This document shows positions 9,568 through 19,377 of a DNA stretch of 63,257 nucleotides, piece by piece. The number at the start of each line of letters is the position of its first letter. Positions within the stretch are counted from its first letter, which is position 1. The position numbers were made by a program, and so were the translations under genes. Source of the DNA: CALVUP01 sp964422195 (lineage in GTDB: Bacteria > Bacillota_I > Bacilli_A > RF39 > UBA660). The notes under the pieces were generated by a model. It was not told the origin of the DNA and searched no databases. It saw only the letters and a list, made by a program, of their open reading frames with translations. The stretch lies in the NCBI GenBank assembly GCA_964422195.1, contig CAYRAF010000002.1, positions 1 through 63,257 of the forward strand, read 5' to 3'.

Positions 9568-9599
9568 AATATCACCTTTCTTATTATATGCACTTTTTA

Positions 9600-10313
9600 T
9601 TAGTTTATAAGTGATTCAAGTGCTAAAACAATCATATCATCTAAACTTCTTTCCCTTTCTTTTGCAGATACTTCTTTAGTTTCATATTTAGAATCAACAA
9701 TAGTCATTAAAGATGCTGTTTCTCTCTTAAATCTCTCGCCTAAGTAAAATAGCCCAAAAGCTTCCATCTCAACTGCTAAAAAATTAACCTTTGGATAATT
9801 AGATTTAAATTTTTCTTGATCTACATAAACATCAAAAACATCACTAGTCATTGTAAGCCCTGAAACTACTGGTCTATGTAATTTTTGTGCTGTTCTTAAT
9901 ATTTTCTCGTTTAATGTATGTGAGCTTCTTACAATATTCTTATCTTTACCATCTAACAGTTTGTCATAATAACTTAACGAATATGCTCCTACAGATAAGA
10001 TAATATCTTTAATTCTTACATCTTTATGTTGACTTCCTGCACTACCAATCCTAATAATTCTTTTAACATTGTAAAATTCAAATAATTCATAAGCATAAAT
10101 ACCAATGCTAGGAATACCCATACCTGATGCAAAAACTGTTACTCTCTTTCCTTTATAATATCCAGTGTAAGCGAACATATTACGTACTCTATTAACTAAT
10201 TTAGCATCATCTAAAAACTTTTCTGCAATATATTTAGCACGTAATGGATCACCTGGCATTAATACATCTTCTGCTATTTGATTTTTTTTACTTTCAATAT
10301 GTGGCGTTGGCAT
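9600..10313 (-). CDS. deoD: Purine-nucleoside phosphorylase, DeoD type
   Basis: Hexameric PNP that splits purine (deoxy)nucleosides with phosphate during salvage. The N-terminus MPTPHIESKKNQIAEDVLMPGDP gives the His and Gly of the phosphate site; IRIGSAGS lies near 88, and VEMEAFGLF near 180 holds the ribose-binding Met-Glu. Lined up with E. coli DeoD, the catalytic Asp204 and Arg217 are retained (TIVD, then AKERER). Length 237 is normal. It stands 24 bases before the start of nothing else on its own strand but is followed by the M16 genes; no operon partner in nucleotide salvage is present. Confidence 0.95.
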   Translation of the reverse strand: MPTPHIESKKNQIAEDVLMPGDPLRAKYIAEKFLDDAKLVNRVRNMFAYTGYYKGKRVTVFASGMGIPSIGIYAYELFEFYNVKRIIRIGSAGSQHKDVRIKDIILSVGAYSLSYYDKLLDGKDKNIVRSSHTLNEKILRTAQKLHRPVVSGLTMTSDVFDVYVDQEKFKSNYPKVNFLAVEMEAFGLFYLGERFKRETASLMTIVDSKYETKEVSAKERERSLDDMIVLALESLIN

Positions 10314-10337
10314 ATTATCACTCCCTTTATTCTTTTA

Positions 10338-11138
10338 TTATTTTATTATTTCTATTTTTTGATAAGGTATATCAATATGTTTTAAATCATGTTCTTCCTT
10401 TATAATACCATTTATATCTCTTTCTATTTGCCATCTATTAGAAGTATTACAAGAAACACTTATAGTATATACTACTGAACTATCTTCAAACTTTGATATC
10501 CCTATATATTTAGATCCTTTTACACCTTCAATTTCCCCTATTTTAGTAATAATTTTATCAATTACCTTTTCCATATCTTTTTTCTTAGTTTCATATGATA
10601 TAGGTATATTTACAATGATATTTGCTTTTTCTTGAGATAAATTAACAACTTCAGAAACATTTCTATTTGCTAGTACTAATACTTTACTTTCTAAACTCTT
10701 TACTTTAGTTGTTCTAAAACCAATTCTAATTACTTCTCCTTGAAAATCATTATATTTAATAGTATCTCCAACTACAAAGAAATTATCAGTTATTATGAAT
10801 ACTCCTCCAATAAAATCTTTGATAGTATCTTGTAAAGCAAGTCCTAATACTACTGATGCTATTCCTAAAGAAGCAACTACAGCTTTTACATTAACTCCAA
10901 AAATACTTAGAATTATAACACCTATTATTACATAAAAAATATAAGTAATAATACTACGCATAAGATTAAAAACTGTTAATCTTCTTTTCTTTTCAAAACC
11001 ATCTTTTCCTTTCATTAAAAGATTATGAATAATTCTCATTAATAACTTATAAACAATATATCCAAGTATAATAGTAATTATAGGACCATATACTTCCTTT
11101 TTAGAAATAATATCCCATAAAAAATCTAAATAATCCAT
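10338..11138 (-). CDS. Small-conductance mechanosensitive channel (MscS family)
   Basis: Membrane channel opening under hypo-osmotic stress. Three transmembrane helices come first (about 17-37, 62-82, 86-110); the third has the small-residue pore pattern VVASLGIASVVLGLALQ of MscS. A cytoplasmic beta domain follows (GDTIKYNDFQGEVIRIGFRTT near 140) and an alpha/beta tail. At 266 residues it is the compact core form. It lies just upstream of deoD, with a 24-base gap, and may share its transcript. Confidence 0.92.
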   Translation of the reverse strand: MDYLDFLWDIISKKEVYGPIITIILGYIVYKLLMRIIHNLLMKGKDGFEKKRRLTVFNLMRSIITYIFYVIIGVIILSIFGVNVKAVVASLGIASVVLGLALQDTIKDFIGGVFIITDNFFVVGDTIKYNDFQGEVIRIGFRTTKVKSLESKVLVLANRNVSEVVNLSQEKANIIVNIPISYETKKKDMEKVIDKIITKIGEIEGVKGSKYIGISKFEDSSVVYTISVSCNTSNRWQIERDINGIIKEEHDLKHIDIPYQKIEIIK

Positions 11139-11175
11139 ACCATCACCTTAACACGATTATAACATATTTAAAAAA

Positions 11176-11200
11176 AATAATGAATAATACTTTCATTATT
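11176..11200 (-). terminator. Terminator of the multi-HTH gene
   Basis: 9-bp stem (AATAATGAA and its complement), 7-base loop, then a run of 8 Ts on the minus strand. It overlaps the stop codon at 11196. Confidence 0.75.
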
Positions 11201-13373
11201 TTTTACTTTTTACTTTTTCATTAGAATTATAAGGATACTTTTGTTTTAAATATTCATCACTTACTCCACATTTTAATTCTAAATCATTACGTGAATATGC
11301 AATGAGTGGATTAATACGTATTTTGCCATTATTGCAATTAATTAATAAAGGCTCCTCTATATCCTTTAGATACTCTATTCTAGCAAAAACAGTTGCTGGA
11401 GATTGTCTCAAAATCCTTGTATTTATATATGGAACAATGCTATTTTCTTTGATTATTTCATACATTTTTTCTATATATTCCTTCTTACTTTGAATTATGA
11501 CATAACTTTTTAACAAATCTGGACGTTCTACAAAAATTTTAAGATTAACAATATCTGTAATATCCTTTGCACTCTTTTTGAATGTCTGTTTTTCTAAGAG
11601 ACTAGCATTATCTTTGAATACTTTAAGACTCGATATTTTCTTAATTTCTGATAATGGACACTTATATAAAATATCCGGAAAAAATTCAAGGTGATCTTCA
11701 AAAACTTCCATTTTTCTTGCTTCTTGTAATTCTTCCTCGGTATAATCAAGAATAGCAAGTCCTTTACTGTTATCACGTTTAAGTTTTTTCAAGTAATTAT
11801 TAATACAAAAATTATCTAGTTTTTGTATGGTTTCCTCTAACAACTCACAATCATTAGGATTTATTCCAATTTTTCTAACTACTTGTCTATAAAAATCTAA
11901 TCTTTTCTTTAATGATATATATGCAATATCAAAAGCATTAGCCATCTCATAAGGAGAATAGTGAAATAATACCAAGCTATTGATTTCTGTAAACGTAAGA
12001 GGTAAACTATACTCTATTCTAAGATGATGCAAATTGTTATCATCCAAAAACATATTAACTATGCTGTTAATATTATCCCTTGTTATCTTATATTTTAATT
12101 CTAATTCTTCATAACTAATCCCATCAATCCAATCAAGTATTAACTCTTTTTTATTATCAACTAAGCTATCTATTCTATTTCTTTCTTTTTCTTTGTTAAC
12201 ATTTTTTCTAAATTTAATAACATCTTTTGCATTTTTTTGCTTAGGGTCACCTAAATTATTGCAATAATCATTAACAATTTGAGAAACTCTTTGAGCAGTA
12301 ATATTATATTTTTTTGCAATATCACATGTAGAATACCCTTCTAACAACAAATTATAAAATTCAAATTTTCGTTTATATAATTTATACTTAGTTGCATTGT
12401 TTACTTTAATATATTCTAAAATACCTTCTTCTACATCCTTTAAAGACATATTGAATAATCTACAAATATTTATAGCACTTACACCATTCTTATAAAGAAA
12501 AAAGCAAGTCTTATTAGTATCTAAGATACTATAATCATATAAGTTTTTATCAATCAAGCTCTTATATATCATATATAAGGCATCTATATGGTTTTGTTGA
12601 TTCATAATCTCATCAATACTTTCTTTAGAAAATATAAAATTCAATCCTAACTTAGATAAATTATTATGTCTATAACTATTTATAGTAAAACTTCTACATT
12701 CAATTTTTCTAATAAGCGCTAATGCTTTAGAAGCTATTTTTCTATTAATATCTTCTAAAATAGTTTTTGATTTATTATTAAAAATTTCAAGTATATCTTC
12801 ATTAGTAAAACTATTTGCTTCTAAGAATAATATGGAGTTTCGTAATAATTCTTCATTACCTATATCATATAATGATTTATTAATTAAATACTTATATACA
12901 TCTGCAACTCTTTTTTTATCTTTTATTATATCTATATCATCTATCATAGGTAAGTTATGTTTTTGTATAAATGCATTTAATTCAAAAAATTTCTTATTAT
13001 TATTTATACTCTTTTCTTTATTAACACCTTCAAAATAAATTATATATTTCTTAGCAAGAGCAATATCCTTATTATAATCTAATTCATAGCCATCATTTAA
13101 TACTTCACCATAATACTCATCTAATTTCTTATTTATAGTTTCTACACTTATACCATATTTCTCAGATATTTTACTTATAGGAACATTATTCTCATATTCT
13201 TCTACAAACTTATATGTATACCAAGTAGTTTTATTAGCTTTATGTAGTTTGAAAAAATCTTGAATATAAGATTCAATATCATCTACTGAAATATTAAGTT
13301 CATTACTAATAAACGCTTTAGGTTTATTTATGAAATAATAATATACTAATTTATAACTATCTTGTATATTCAT
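11196..13373 (-). CDS. Large protein with repeated helix-turn-helix-like modules
   Basis: A 725-residue soluble protein of unknown function. Segments shaped like helix-turn-helix units recur along it: ISKISEKYGISVETINKKL near 70, INICRLFNMSLKDVEEGI near 295, CDIAKKYNITAQRVSQIV near 345, YEELELKYKITRDNINSIV near 415, and weaker copies near the N-terminus and near 465. The pattern I..y.I....v..i is what sigma-factor region 4 or LuxR-like units show. No catalytic motif is visible. A GTG at 13388 could also start it, but GGGAG lies 8 bases before the ATG at 13373 and the promoter would start RNA near 13390. Divergent from the ABC-FtsX gene. Confidence 0.8.
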   Translation of the reverse strand: MNIQDSYKLVYYYFINKPKAFISNELNISVDDIESYIQDFFKLHKANKTTWYTYKFVEEYENNVPISKISEKYGISVETINKKLDEYYGEVLNDGYELDYNKDIALAKKYIIYFEGVNKEKSINNNKKFFELNAFIQKHNLPMIDDIDIIKDKKRVADVYKYLINKSLYDIGNEELLRNSILFLEANSFTNEDILEIFNNKSKTILEDINRKIASKALALIRKIECRSFTINSYRHNNLSKLGLNFIFSKESIDEIMNQQNHIDALYMIYKSLIDKNLYDYSILDTNKTCFFLYKNGVSAINICRLFNMSLKDVEEGILEYIKVNNATKYKLYKRKFEFYNLLLEGYSTCDIAKKYNITAQRVSQIVNDYCNNLGDPKQKNAKDVIKFRKNVNKEKERNRIDSLVDNKKELILDWIDGISYEELELKYKITRDNINSIVNMFLDDNNLHHLRIEYSLPLTFTEINSLVLFHYSPYEMANAFDIAYISLKKRLDFYRQVVRKIGINPNDCELLEETIQKLDNFCINNYLKKLKRDNSKGLAILDYTEEELQEARKMEVFEDHLEFFPDILYKCPLSEIKKISSLKVFKDNASLLEKQTFKKSAKDITDIVNLKIFVERPDLLKSYVIIQSKKEYIEKMYEIIKENSIVPYINTRILRQSPATVFARIEYLKDIEEPLLINCNNGKIRINPLIAYSRNDLELKCGVSDEYLKQKYPYNSNEKVKSKK

Positions 13374-13396
13374 ATTACCAGCTCCCACTAGCGCAT

Positions 13397-13425
13397 ATTA
13401 TATCATATTTTTTAATTTTATTCAA
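13397..13425 (-). promoter_or_regulatory. Promoter of the multi-HTH gene
   Basis: On the minus strand TTGAAT (13425-13420), a 17-base spacer and a perfect TATAAT (13402-13397). The predicted start near 13390 leaves a leader of only about 17 bases. Confidence 0.8.
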
Positions 13426-13494
13426 GAACATGCATATTTCTCTTCTTTTTTTTATATAAAAGTGATAAAATTATAATGATTATGGAGGATAGAT

Positions 13495-15801
13495 ATGTTA
13501 GAAATTAAAAATATAAAGAAAAGTTATAAAACTGGTGATTTTATACAACATGCTTTAAATGGCGTAAGTTTGAAATTTAGAAAGAATGAGTTTGTCGCCA
13601 TTCTTGGTCCTAGTGGTTCAGGTAAGACTACTCTATTAAATGTTATAGGTGGACTAGATAGATATGATAGTGGTGATTTAATTATTAATGATCATAGTAC
13701 TAAAAAATATAAGAGTGTACAATGGGATTATTATAGGAATAACTGTATAGGTTTTATATTTCAATCTTATAATCTAATTAACCATATTAATATTCTTTCA
13801 AATGTCGAAATGTCTATGACCTTAAGTGGATATAGTAAAAAGAAAAGAAAAAAACTAGCAAAAGAAGCTTTATCTAAAGTTGGTTTATTAGAACATGCTT
13901 ATAAGAATCCTAACCAGTTATCTGGTGGACAAATGCAAAGAGTTGCTATTGCAAGAGCTCTTTCTAATAATCCAAATATAATACTTGCAGATGAACCTAC
14001 AGGTGCCCTTGATTCTAAAACTAGTGAACAGATTATGAAACTTATTAAGAAAATATCAGAAGATAAATTAGTAATCATGGTTACTCATAATAGAAAAATC
14101 GCAGAAGAATATGCAGATAGAATTATTGAAATACAAGATGGAAAAATAATAAATGATTCTAAACCTTATGAAGAAAAAGAAACAAAAAAAGAAAAATTAA
14201 ATATCAAAAAAACAGCAATGAATTATGTTAGTGCTTTAGGTTTATCATTTCATAATATTAGAACAAAAAAATGGCGCACTTTTATAACTTCATTTGCGGC
14301 ATCTATTGGAATTATTGGAATAGCGCTTATTCTTTCTCTATCAAATGGATTTAAAAATAAAATTGATGAGTTTGAAAAAGATTCATTATCACAAATGCCT
14401 ATTACTATTACTGAACAAAGTATGCAATTAGATGAAAAACAATTTACTAATAAAACAGATAGAAACTTAAAAGAATATCCAAACGATAAAAAAGCTTTTA
14501 CTAAAAAAGATAGTTTTGAAAATATGGTGCATATCAATAAATTAACAAAAGACTATATAGACTATATTGATAAAATAAATAAAAAATATATAGGAAGTAT
14601 TACTTATTTAAGAACTACTGCTATTAATTTAGTAACAAAAGTCGATAACAATAATTATAAATTAATACAAACCACTGAGGATATAAAAAATAATTACTAT
14701 TATGCCCTATCTGAACTTCCAGAAATAAATGCTAATAAAAATGATATGATATCAACTAATTTCGATGTAATATATGGCAATATTAATGACAATGAACCAG
14801 GATTAGTATTAATTCTTGATTCTAAAAATCAAATTAGTGACTCTATTCTTAAAAACCTTGGTTTTGCAAATAAAGATCTTTCATTTGAAGAACTAACAAA
14901 GAAAGAATTCAAACTAATTCATAATGATGATTACTATAAAAAGAATAATTATATTTATACAATAAATAAAGACTATAAAAAGCTTTACAATACAGAAAAA
15001 AGTAAAACAATAAAAATACAAGCTATTCTTAGAGGAAAAGAAGATAAAAAAGTTTTAACAGAATCCAGTGGAGGAATTTATTATACAAAAGAATTTATGA
15101 ATTACGTAATAGATAGCAATAATAATTCTAAAATTGTAAAAGAACAAAAACAAAAAAATTATAATGTACTTACTACAGAAAAATTCGAAAACAATGATGA
15201 AAAAAGCAAAATTCTAGGATACCTAGGTGCTGAAGTTGAACCTATAGGTATTTATATCTATCCTAATAGTTTTGAATCTAAAGAAAAAATAGTTGAATAT
15301 TTAGATAAATATAATAAAAATAAAGATAACAAAGATAAAATAATATATACTGATATGGCTAATTTAATGAGTAGCTTAACTAGTAATATAATGGATGCAA
15401 TTACAATCGTTTTAATTGCTTTCTCATCAGTTTCATTAATAGTATCTAGTATAATGATAGGAATTATTACTTATACATCAGTATTAGAAAGAACAAAAGA
15501 AATTGGTATATTAAGAGCTCTTGGAGCAAGAAAAAAAGACATATCTAGAGTATTTAATGCTGAAGTTTTAATTATTGGTCTATTTAGCGGTATCTTAGGT
15601 ATCGTTGTTGCCATACTATTTACAATACCTATAAATCATATATTATTTAGTTTGACCGGATTAAAAGGTATTGCTAAATTAAAATTATCACATGCTATTA
15701 CTCTTATAGTCATTAGTTCTATTACTACTTTAATTGGAGGATTTATTCCTGCTAAAATAGCTAGTAAAAAAGATCCAGTAATTGCACTTAGAAGTATGTA
15801 A
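13495..15801 (+). CDS. ABC transporter, fused ATPase and FtsX-type permease
   Basis: MacB/LolD-like exporter with both functions in one chain. The ATPase domain spans about 1-225: Walker A GPSGSGKTT near 38, signature LSGGQMQRVAIARAL near 141, Walker B ILADEPTGALDS near 162. A first transmembrane helix near 265-285 is followed by a large extracellular domain (about 290-635) and three C-terminal helices with the FtsX motif (ERTKEIGILRALGA near 664). The start has GGAGG 6 bases upstream, with TATAAT at 13472-13477. Relatives expel antimicrobial peptides or act in envelope stress; no sensor kinase gene is adjacent, so the role is open. Confidence 0.92.
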   Translation: MLEIKNIKKSYKTGDFIQHALNGVSLKFRKNEFVAILGPSGSGKTTLLNVIGGLDRYDSGDLIINDHSTKKYKSVQWDYYRNNCIGFIFQSYNLINHINILSNVEMSMTLSGYSKKKRKKLAKEALSKVGLLEHAYKNPNQLSGGQMQRVAIARALSNNPNIILADEPTGALDSKTSEQIMKLIKKISEDKLVIMVTHNRKIAEEYADRIIEIQDGKIINDSKPYEEKETKKEKLNIKKTAMNYVSALGLSFHNIRTKKWRTFITSFAASIGIIGIALILSLSNGFKNKIDEFEKDSLSQMPITITEQSMQLDEKQFTNKTDRNLKEYPNDKKAFTKKDSFENMVHINKLTKDYIDYIDKINKKYIGSITYLRTTAINLVTKVDNNNYKLIQTTEDIKNNYYYALSELPEINANKNDMISTNFDVIYGNINDNEPGLVLILDSKNQISDSILKNLGFANKDLSFEELTKKEFKLIHNDDYYKKNNYIYTINKDYKKLYNTEKSKTIKIQAILRGKEDKKVLTESSGGIYYTKEFMNYVIDSNNNSKIVKEQKQKNYNVLTTEKFENNDEKSKILGYLGAEVEPIGIYIYPNSFESKEKIVEYLDKYNKNKDNKDKIIYTDMANLMSSLTSNIMDAITIVLIAFSSVSLIVSSIMIGIITYTSVLERTKEIGILRALGARKKDISRVFNAEVLIIGLFSGILGIVVAILFTIPINHILFSLTGLKGIAKLKLSHAITLIVISSITTLIGGFIPAKIASKKDPVIALRSM

Positions 15802-15807
15802 AAAAAT

Positions 15808-15847
15808 TTGAACTTATAAAATTTTTATGATAGAATAATTTTATAAG
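15808..15847 (+). promoter_or_regulatory. Promoter of tRNA-Glu overlapping an exporter terminator
   Basis: TTGAAC (15808-15813), a 17-base spacer and TAGAAT (15831-15836) fit a promoter for the tRNA. The same bases form a long hairpin (CTTATAAAAT at 15813-15822 with its complement at 15838-15847) followed by TTTTTC, which would terminate the ABC-FtsX transcript. Confidence 0.65.
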
Positions 15848-15855
15848 TTTTTCAT

Positions 15856-15932
15856 GGCCCGTTGGTGAAGTGGCTTAACACATTGCCCTCTCAAGGCAAC
15901 ATTCACGGATTCGAATTCCGTACGGGCTACCA
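15856..15932 (+). tRNA. tRNA-Glu (anticodon CTC)
   Basis: Full cloverleaf with encoded CCA. Acceptor GGCCCGT pairs with ACGGGCT (one G-T pair), the anticodon stem is TTGCC/GGCAA, the loop CTCTCAA gives anticodon CTC, and the T arm contains GGATTCGAATTCC. The sequence closely parallels Bacillus tRNA-Glu but with CTC instead of TTC, so it should read GAG. Confidence 0.93.
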
Positions 15933-15941
15933 AATAAAAAT

Positions 15942-15970
15942 AACTAGGAATGAGTTTCCTAGTTTTTATT
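15942..15970. terminator. Bidirectional terminator between tRNA-Glu and convergent gene
   Basis: Stem AACTAGGAA with its complement (15956-15964), 5-base loop, followed by TTTATTTT. Ts also follow on the minus strand. It serves the tRNA and the convergent membrane-anchored gene. Confidence 0.85.
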
Positions 15971-16730
15971 TTACTGGATTATATCCATAAAGATAAAACT
16001 TATCATCTTTATCTTTTTTTAATATATATTTATATACCTGTAATTTATGTATTTCTTTATCAGTAATATTTTCAAATAAATCACTACTACTATTTATATC
16101 TTCTTCATACACTTTATCATCAGATAAAAAATCATGCAATTCATATTTACCATCTTTATTCAAATAATAATATCCTTGATATACATAAAAATTATATTCA
16201 TCTTTAGTTTTTTTAAAGTAATTAAATGCAGTATATGTTTGATATTTATTATTTTCCTTTAAAACTCCCCTATAAACATCTTTATCTTTATATAAAACAT
16301 TAGATCCATAATCATCTATGTATACATTTATTTTATCCGATTTAAAATTAGTTTTTGAAGCAAATCTAGTTAATACTTGGGCATCTTTTAATTCAGATGT
16401 TTTTATACATACTTCATCCTCATTATCTTCACAACTATCTACTAAATTATTCTTTAAATGATAACTTAATAATATAGATTCTTTATATTCTTGTTTTAGT
16501 GAATCAAAACTTCTAAAAGCTTGATTAGAAATATTAAAATATATAGGTAACTTTCTAATAAATTTTAAACCATCATCAACATTACTATATTCATAGTTAT
16601 CCGTATATTTGTAGTTTTTTATATTACTATTTATACTATAATAAACTAAAAATGTTAAAGCAAAAACTACAGTTAATGATATAAATATTATCATTAATTT
16701 TTCATCCTTTTTACTCTTCACTAATTTCAC
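15966..16730 (-). CDS. Membrane-anchored extracytoplasmic protein, unknown function
   Basis: A 254-residue protein with a Lys-rich start and one hydrophobic segment near 11-32, followed by a hydrophilic, Tyr/Lys/Asp-rich outside domain. Two Cys residues 8 apart (CEDNEDEVC, near 100) could form a disulfide loop. I recognise no family. It starts 4 bases after the stop of the LtaS-like gene and is surely in the same transcript, so a role linked to the wall polymer is a reasonable guess only. Confidence 0.7.
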   Translation of the reverse strand: MKLVKSKKDEKLMIIFISLTVVFALTFLVYYSINSNIKNYKYTDNYEYSNVDDGLKFIRKLPIYFNISNQAFRSFDSLKQEYKESILLSYHLKNNLVDSCEDNEDEVCIKTSELKDAQVLTRFASKTNFKSDKINVYIDDYGSNVLYKDKDVYRGVLKENNKYQTYTAFNYFKKTKDEYNFYVYQGYYYLNKDGKYELHDFLSDDKVYEEDINSSSDLFENITDKEIHKLQVYKYILKKDKDDKFYLYGYNPVK

Positions 16731-16734
16731 ATCC

Positions 16735-18660
16735 TTACTTTAAATGCTTGTAATAATTATTATATTGAATAGACTTAGAGTACTTAAATCTATCCGCTAT
16801 ATCATTATTAATAATATCCACATAGTTATCTGAAATGTTTTCCTTAGTAGTTTTTATAAATTTATTATTTGAAGAATTATACTTCCCCTTACTCGTTATA
16901 AAACTTCTATCAGATAATATTACTAAGCCTTCACTATCACTCATTAAATCTTGACCTGTTAATAATCTAGAATCATAATCAAACCCCATCAAATTATAAA
17001 CAGTAGCAGGAACATCCATATTCATGCCATATTTATCAATAGCTCCTTTTTTGTCTTTATCTGTTGAATACACAAAGAAAATTCCTTTATTTTTAGAAAA
17101 CTTATTAATTGAAGTATTGTAACCAACTTTTAAATCATTATCAGATAAAAAGTATGGTGAATGATCAGATGATATAACTATAATCGTATCATCTAATTTT
17201 TGGGCCTCTTCTAATTTTTGCAATAACACTTGCATAGCTCTATCAAATTCTATGTTAGAAGCAATATACCCTTTTAACTTATCTGAATATTTTAAGTTTT
17301 TAACTAAACTCCAATTCTTTTTAGCCATAGTATTATTAGATGGTTCGTAATCACCATGCCCACTTAAAGAAATATAGTATGTAAAGAATTTATCATCATT
17401 TATAAAATCATCAACAGACTTATTTATTAAATCAACATCACTAGCATGATAGTTTTTAGTACAACTAATATTCATATCTGTTGAAAACTTATAACTATCA
17501 AAATCTAAAGTTTTGAAATACTTATTCCTATAATTATAATAACCATAGTAATTATGATAAGCATGTGTTTTATAACCATTATTTTTAAACATAGTAGCTA
17601 TATTCAAAGGATGATCGATATATACTAAGTCTATTAAACTATAATCATTTCCAATAACAGGAATTAATCCCCATTCTAGCATATATTCTCCATCCGCAGT
17701 ACCTGCAGGATACTTAGGAGAATAATAATTAGGAAAGTTATATCCATCATTATACATTTTATATAAAGTTGGAGTTAATTCTTTATCAATAGCCATTGTA
17801 CTTAATGACTCTGCTAGAATATATATAACGTTTTTTCCTTTAAATATACCCGTATATTCATTTTGTTTAGTAGGTGTTTTAGAAGAAATGTATTCATGAA
17901 TCTCTCTTATTTTTTTATTATTTTCAGTTTTAATCAACTTATCAAAATCTATATTTGAGGTATTATACTTAATATTAACTTTTTTTAGTAAAGAAGTTAC
18001 TTCATTAGTATATATATCCTCACTAGAAGTCTCCTTTTCTTCAAAATTTAACATACCCCTTTGAAAGCTTAATCTTAAATAAGTAAGTAATCCAAAATCT
18101 TTTGTGCTATATACAGGAATATCTAATCTATAGTATAGATTATATAAACTATATCGATTATCTTTATCTAATGTATTTATAGAAAATACCCCATATATAT
18201 AAAACAACATAGCAAAAATTAAAAAAACTGATGAATCTCTTAAATTAATTCTTTCTATATCTTTTCCATACTTAAACATTATAAATACAGAAGGAATTAA
18301 AATAATTATAATACCAACTATATTTTCTAAAATAGTTTGTAATACTTTTAATATTCCTCCTTTAACAGCCATTAAATAAACAAAACTATTATAAGTAAAG
18401 AATGAATCATATAATTTAAAATAAATAATTTGAGATATATAAATAATAACAATAACTAAGCATAATATTTTTAAGATAATGCTATTAATCTTTTTATTTT
18501 TAAATAAGCTGCATAAAAAAGTAAAGATTATAGATATTGGAACAACAAATAATACTGTCATAATAATATTTTCTATACTGATACTATTAAAACATAATAT
18601 ATGAAATACTATTTCTATATAAAATAAAAATAATGAAAGTATAGTAAAAGTCTTCTTCAT
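16735..18660 (-). CDS. Lipoteichoic acid synthase-like sulfatase-family membrane enzyme
   Basis: Alkaline-phosphatase-superfamily enzyme resembling LtaS, which transfers glycerol phosphate from phosphatidylglycerol onto the polymer at the outer face of the membrane. Five hydrophobic helices occupy about 1-170. The outside catalytic domain has the metal-binding Glu in IYILAESL near 281, the nucleophile Thr in AGTADGEYM near 320, and VISSDHSPYF near 488 with the metal Asp-His. The 641-residue length matches LtaS. Phosphoethanolamine or phosphoglycerol transferases of other envelope molecules have the same fold, so the substrate is not proven. Confidence 0.85.
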   Translation of the reverse strand: MKKTFTILSLFLFYIEIVFHILCFNSISIENIIMTVLFVVPISIIFTFLCSLFKNKKINSIILKILCLVIVIIYISQIIYFKLYDSFFTYNSFVYLMAVKGGILKVLQTILENIVGIIIILIPSVFIMFKYGKDIERINLRDSSVFLIFAMLFYIYGVFSINTLDKDNRYSLYNLYYRLDIPVYSTKDFGLLTYLRLSFQRGMLNFEEKETSSEDIYTNEVTSLLKKVNIKYNTSNIDFDKLIKTENNKKIREIHEYISSKTPTKQNEYTGIFKGKNVIYILAESLSTMAIDKELTPTLYKMYNDGYNFPNYYSPKYPAGTADGEYMLEWGLIPVIGNDYSLIDLVYIDHPLNIATMFKNNGYKTHAYHNYYGYYNYRNKYFKTLDFDSYKFSTDMNISCTKNYHASDVDLINKSVDDFINDDKFFTYYISLSGHGDYEPSNNTMAKKNWSLVKNLKYSDKLKGYIASNIEFDRAMQVLLQKLEEAQKLDDTIIVISSDHSPYFLSDNDLKVGYNTSINKFSKNKGIFFVYSTDKDKKGAIDKYGMNMDVPATVYNLMGFDYDSRLLTGQDLMSDSEGLVILSDRSFITSKGKYNSSNNKFIKTTKENISDNYVDIINNDIADRFKYSKSIQYNNYYKHLK

Positions 18661-18697
18661 ATCTATTCTCCAATCATAAAAATTATATCATGAAAAA

Positions 18698-18715
18698 AAG
18701 ACTATTACTAGTCTT
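18698..18715 (-). terminator. Terminator after the cyclophilin gene
   Basis: Stem AAGACTA with its complement, 4-base loop TTAC, then a run of Ts on the minus strand; overlaps the stop codon at 18714. Confidence 0.85.
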
Positions 18716-19322
18716 AATCTACAACTTTTATTGAATTTATGACAGGTTGTTTTTCATATTCAATTGTTCCATTCTGATCAATTGGAGTAGCATTTTCTAC
18801 TATTTTATCTACAACTTCCATACCTTCAGTAACATGACCAAATGCAGCATAATCACCATCTAAGTGTAAACTATCTTCATGAACAATAAAGAATTGTGAG
18901 CTAGCTGTATCATAGCCTTGTGCTCTAGCCATAGATATTACTCCCCTTTTGTGAGAAATTTTATTCTTTACTCCATTATTCTCAAATTCACCTTTTATAG
19001 TTACTTTGCTACCTCCAGTACCATTATGATTAGGATCTCCTCCTTGAATCATAAAATCTTTTATAATTCTATGAAAAGTAAGTCCATCGTAAAACTTATC
19101 ATTTACTAAATTAATAAAATTAGTAACTGTTATAGGGGCAGTATCAGCATCTAATTCTAATGATATAGTACCATAATCTTTAACATCTATAACAACATAA
19201 TGCTTACCCGATAAATATTGATCATTTTTTATTTTTTCTGATTCCTTTTCTATATTTTCGCATCCACATATGATAAATATAGAAGTTAATAAAATTAAAA
19301 ATAGTTTAAAATATCTTTTCAT
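18714..19322 (-). CDS. Cyclophilin-type peptidyl-prolyl isomerase lipoprotein
   Basis: Prolyl isomerase anchored outside the cell. A lipoprotein signal comes first (MKRYFKLFLILLTSIFIICGC, lipobox ICGC with the lipidated Cys near 21), then a cyclophilin domain: FHRIIKDFMIQGGDPN near 85 with the catalytic Arg, SQFFIVHED near 145, and FGHVTEGMEVVDKI near 164. The ATG at 19322 is preferred over one 36 bases upstream because AGAGGTG lies just before it and the signal peptide then begins properly. It probably helps fold secreted proteins; single-gene unit with its own terminator. Confidence 0.9.
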   Translation of the reverse strand: MKRYFKLFLILLTSIFIICGCENIEKESEKIKNDQYLSGKHYVVIDVKDYGTISLELDADTAPITVTNFINLVNDKFYDGLTFHRIIKDFMIQGGDPNHNGTGGSKVTIKGEFENNGVKNKISHKRGVISMARAQGYDTASSQFFIVHEDSLHLDGDYAAFGHVTEGMEVVDKIVENATPIDQNGTIEYEKQPVINSIKVVD

Positions 19323-19377
19323 ATTACACCTCTTATTAATAATACCATAAAAAAACATAATATGTAATATTTTTAAA

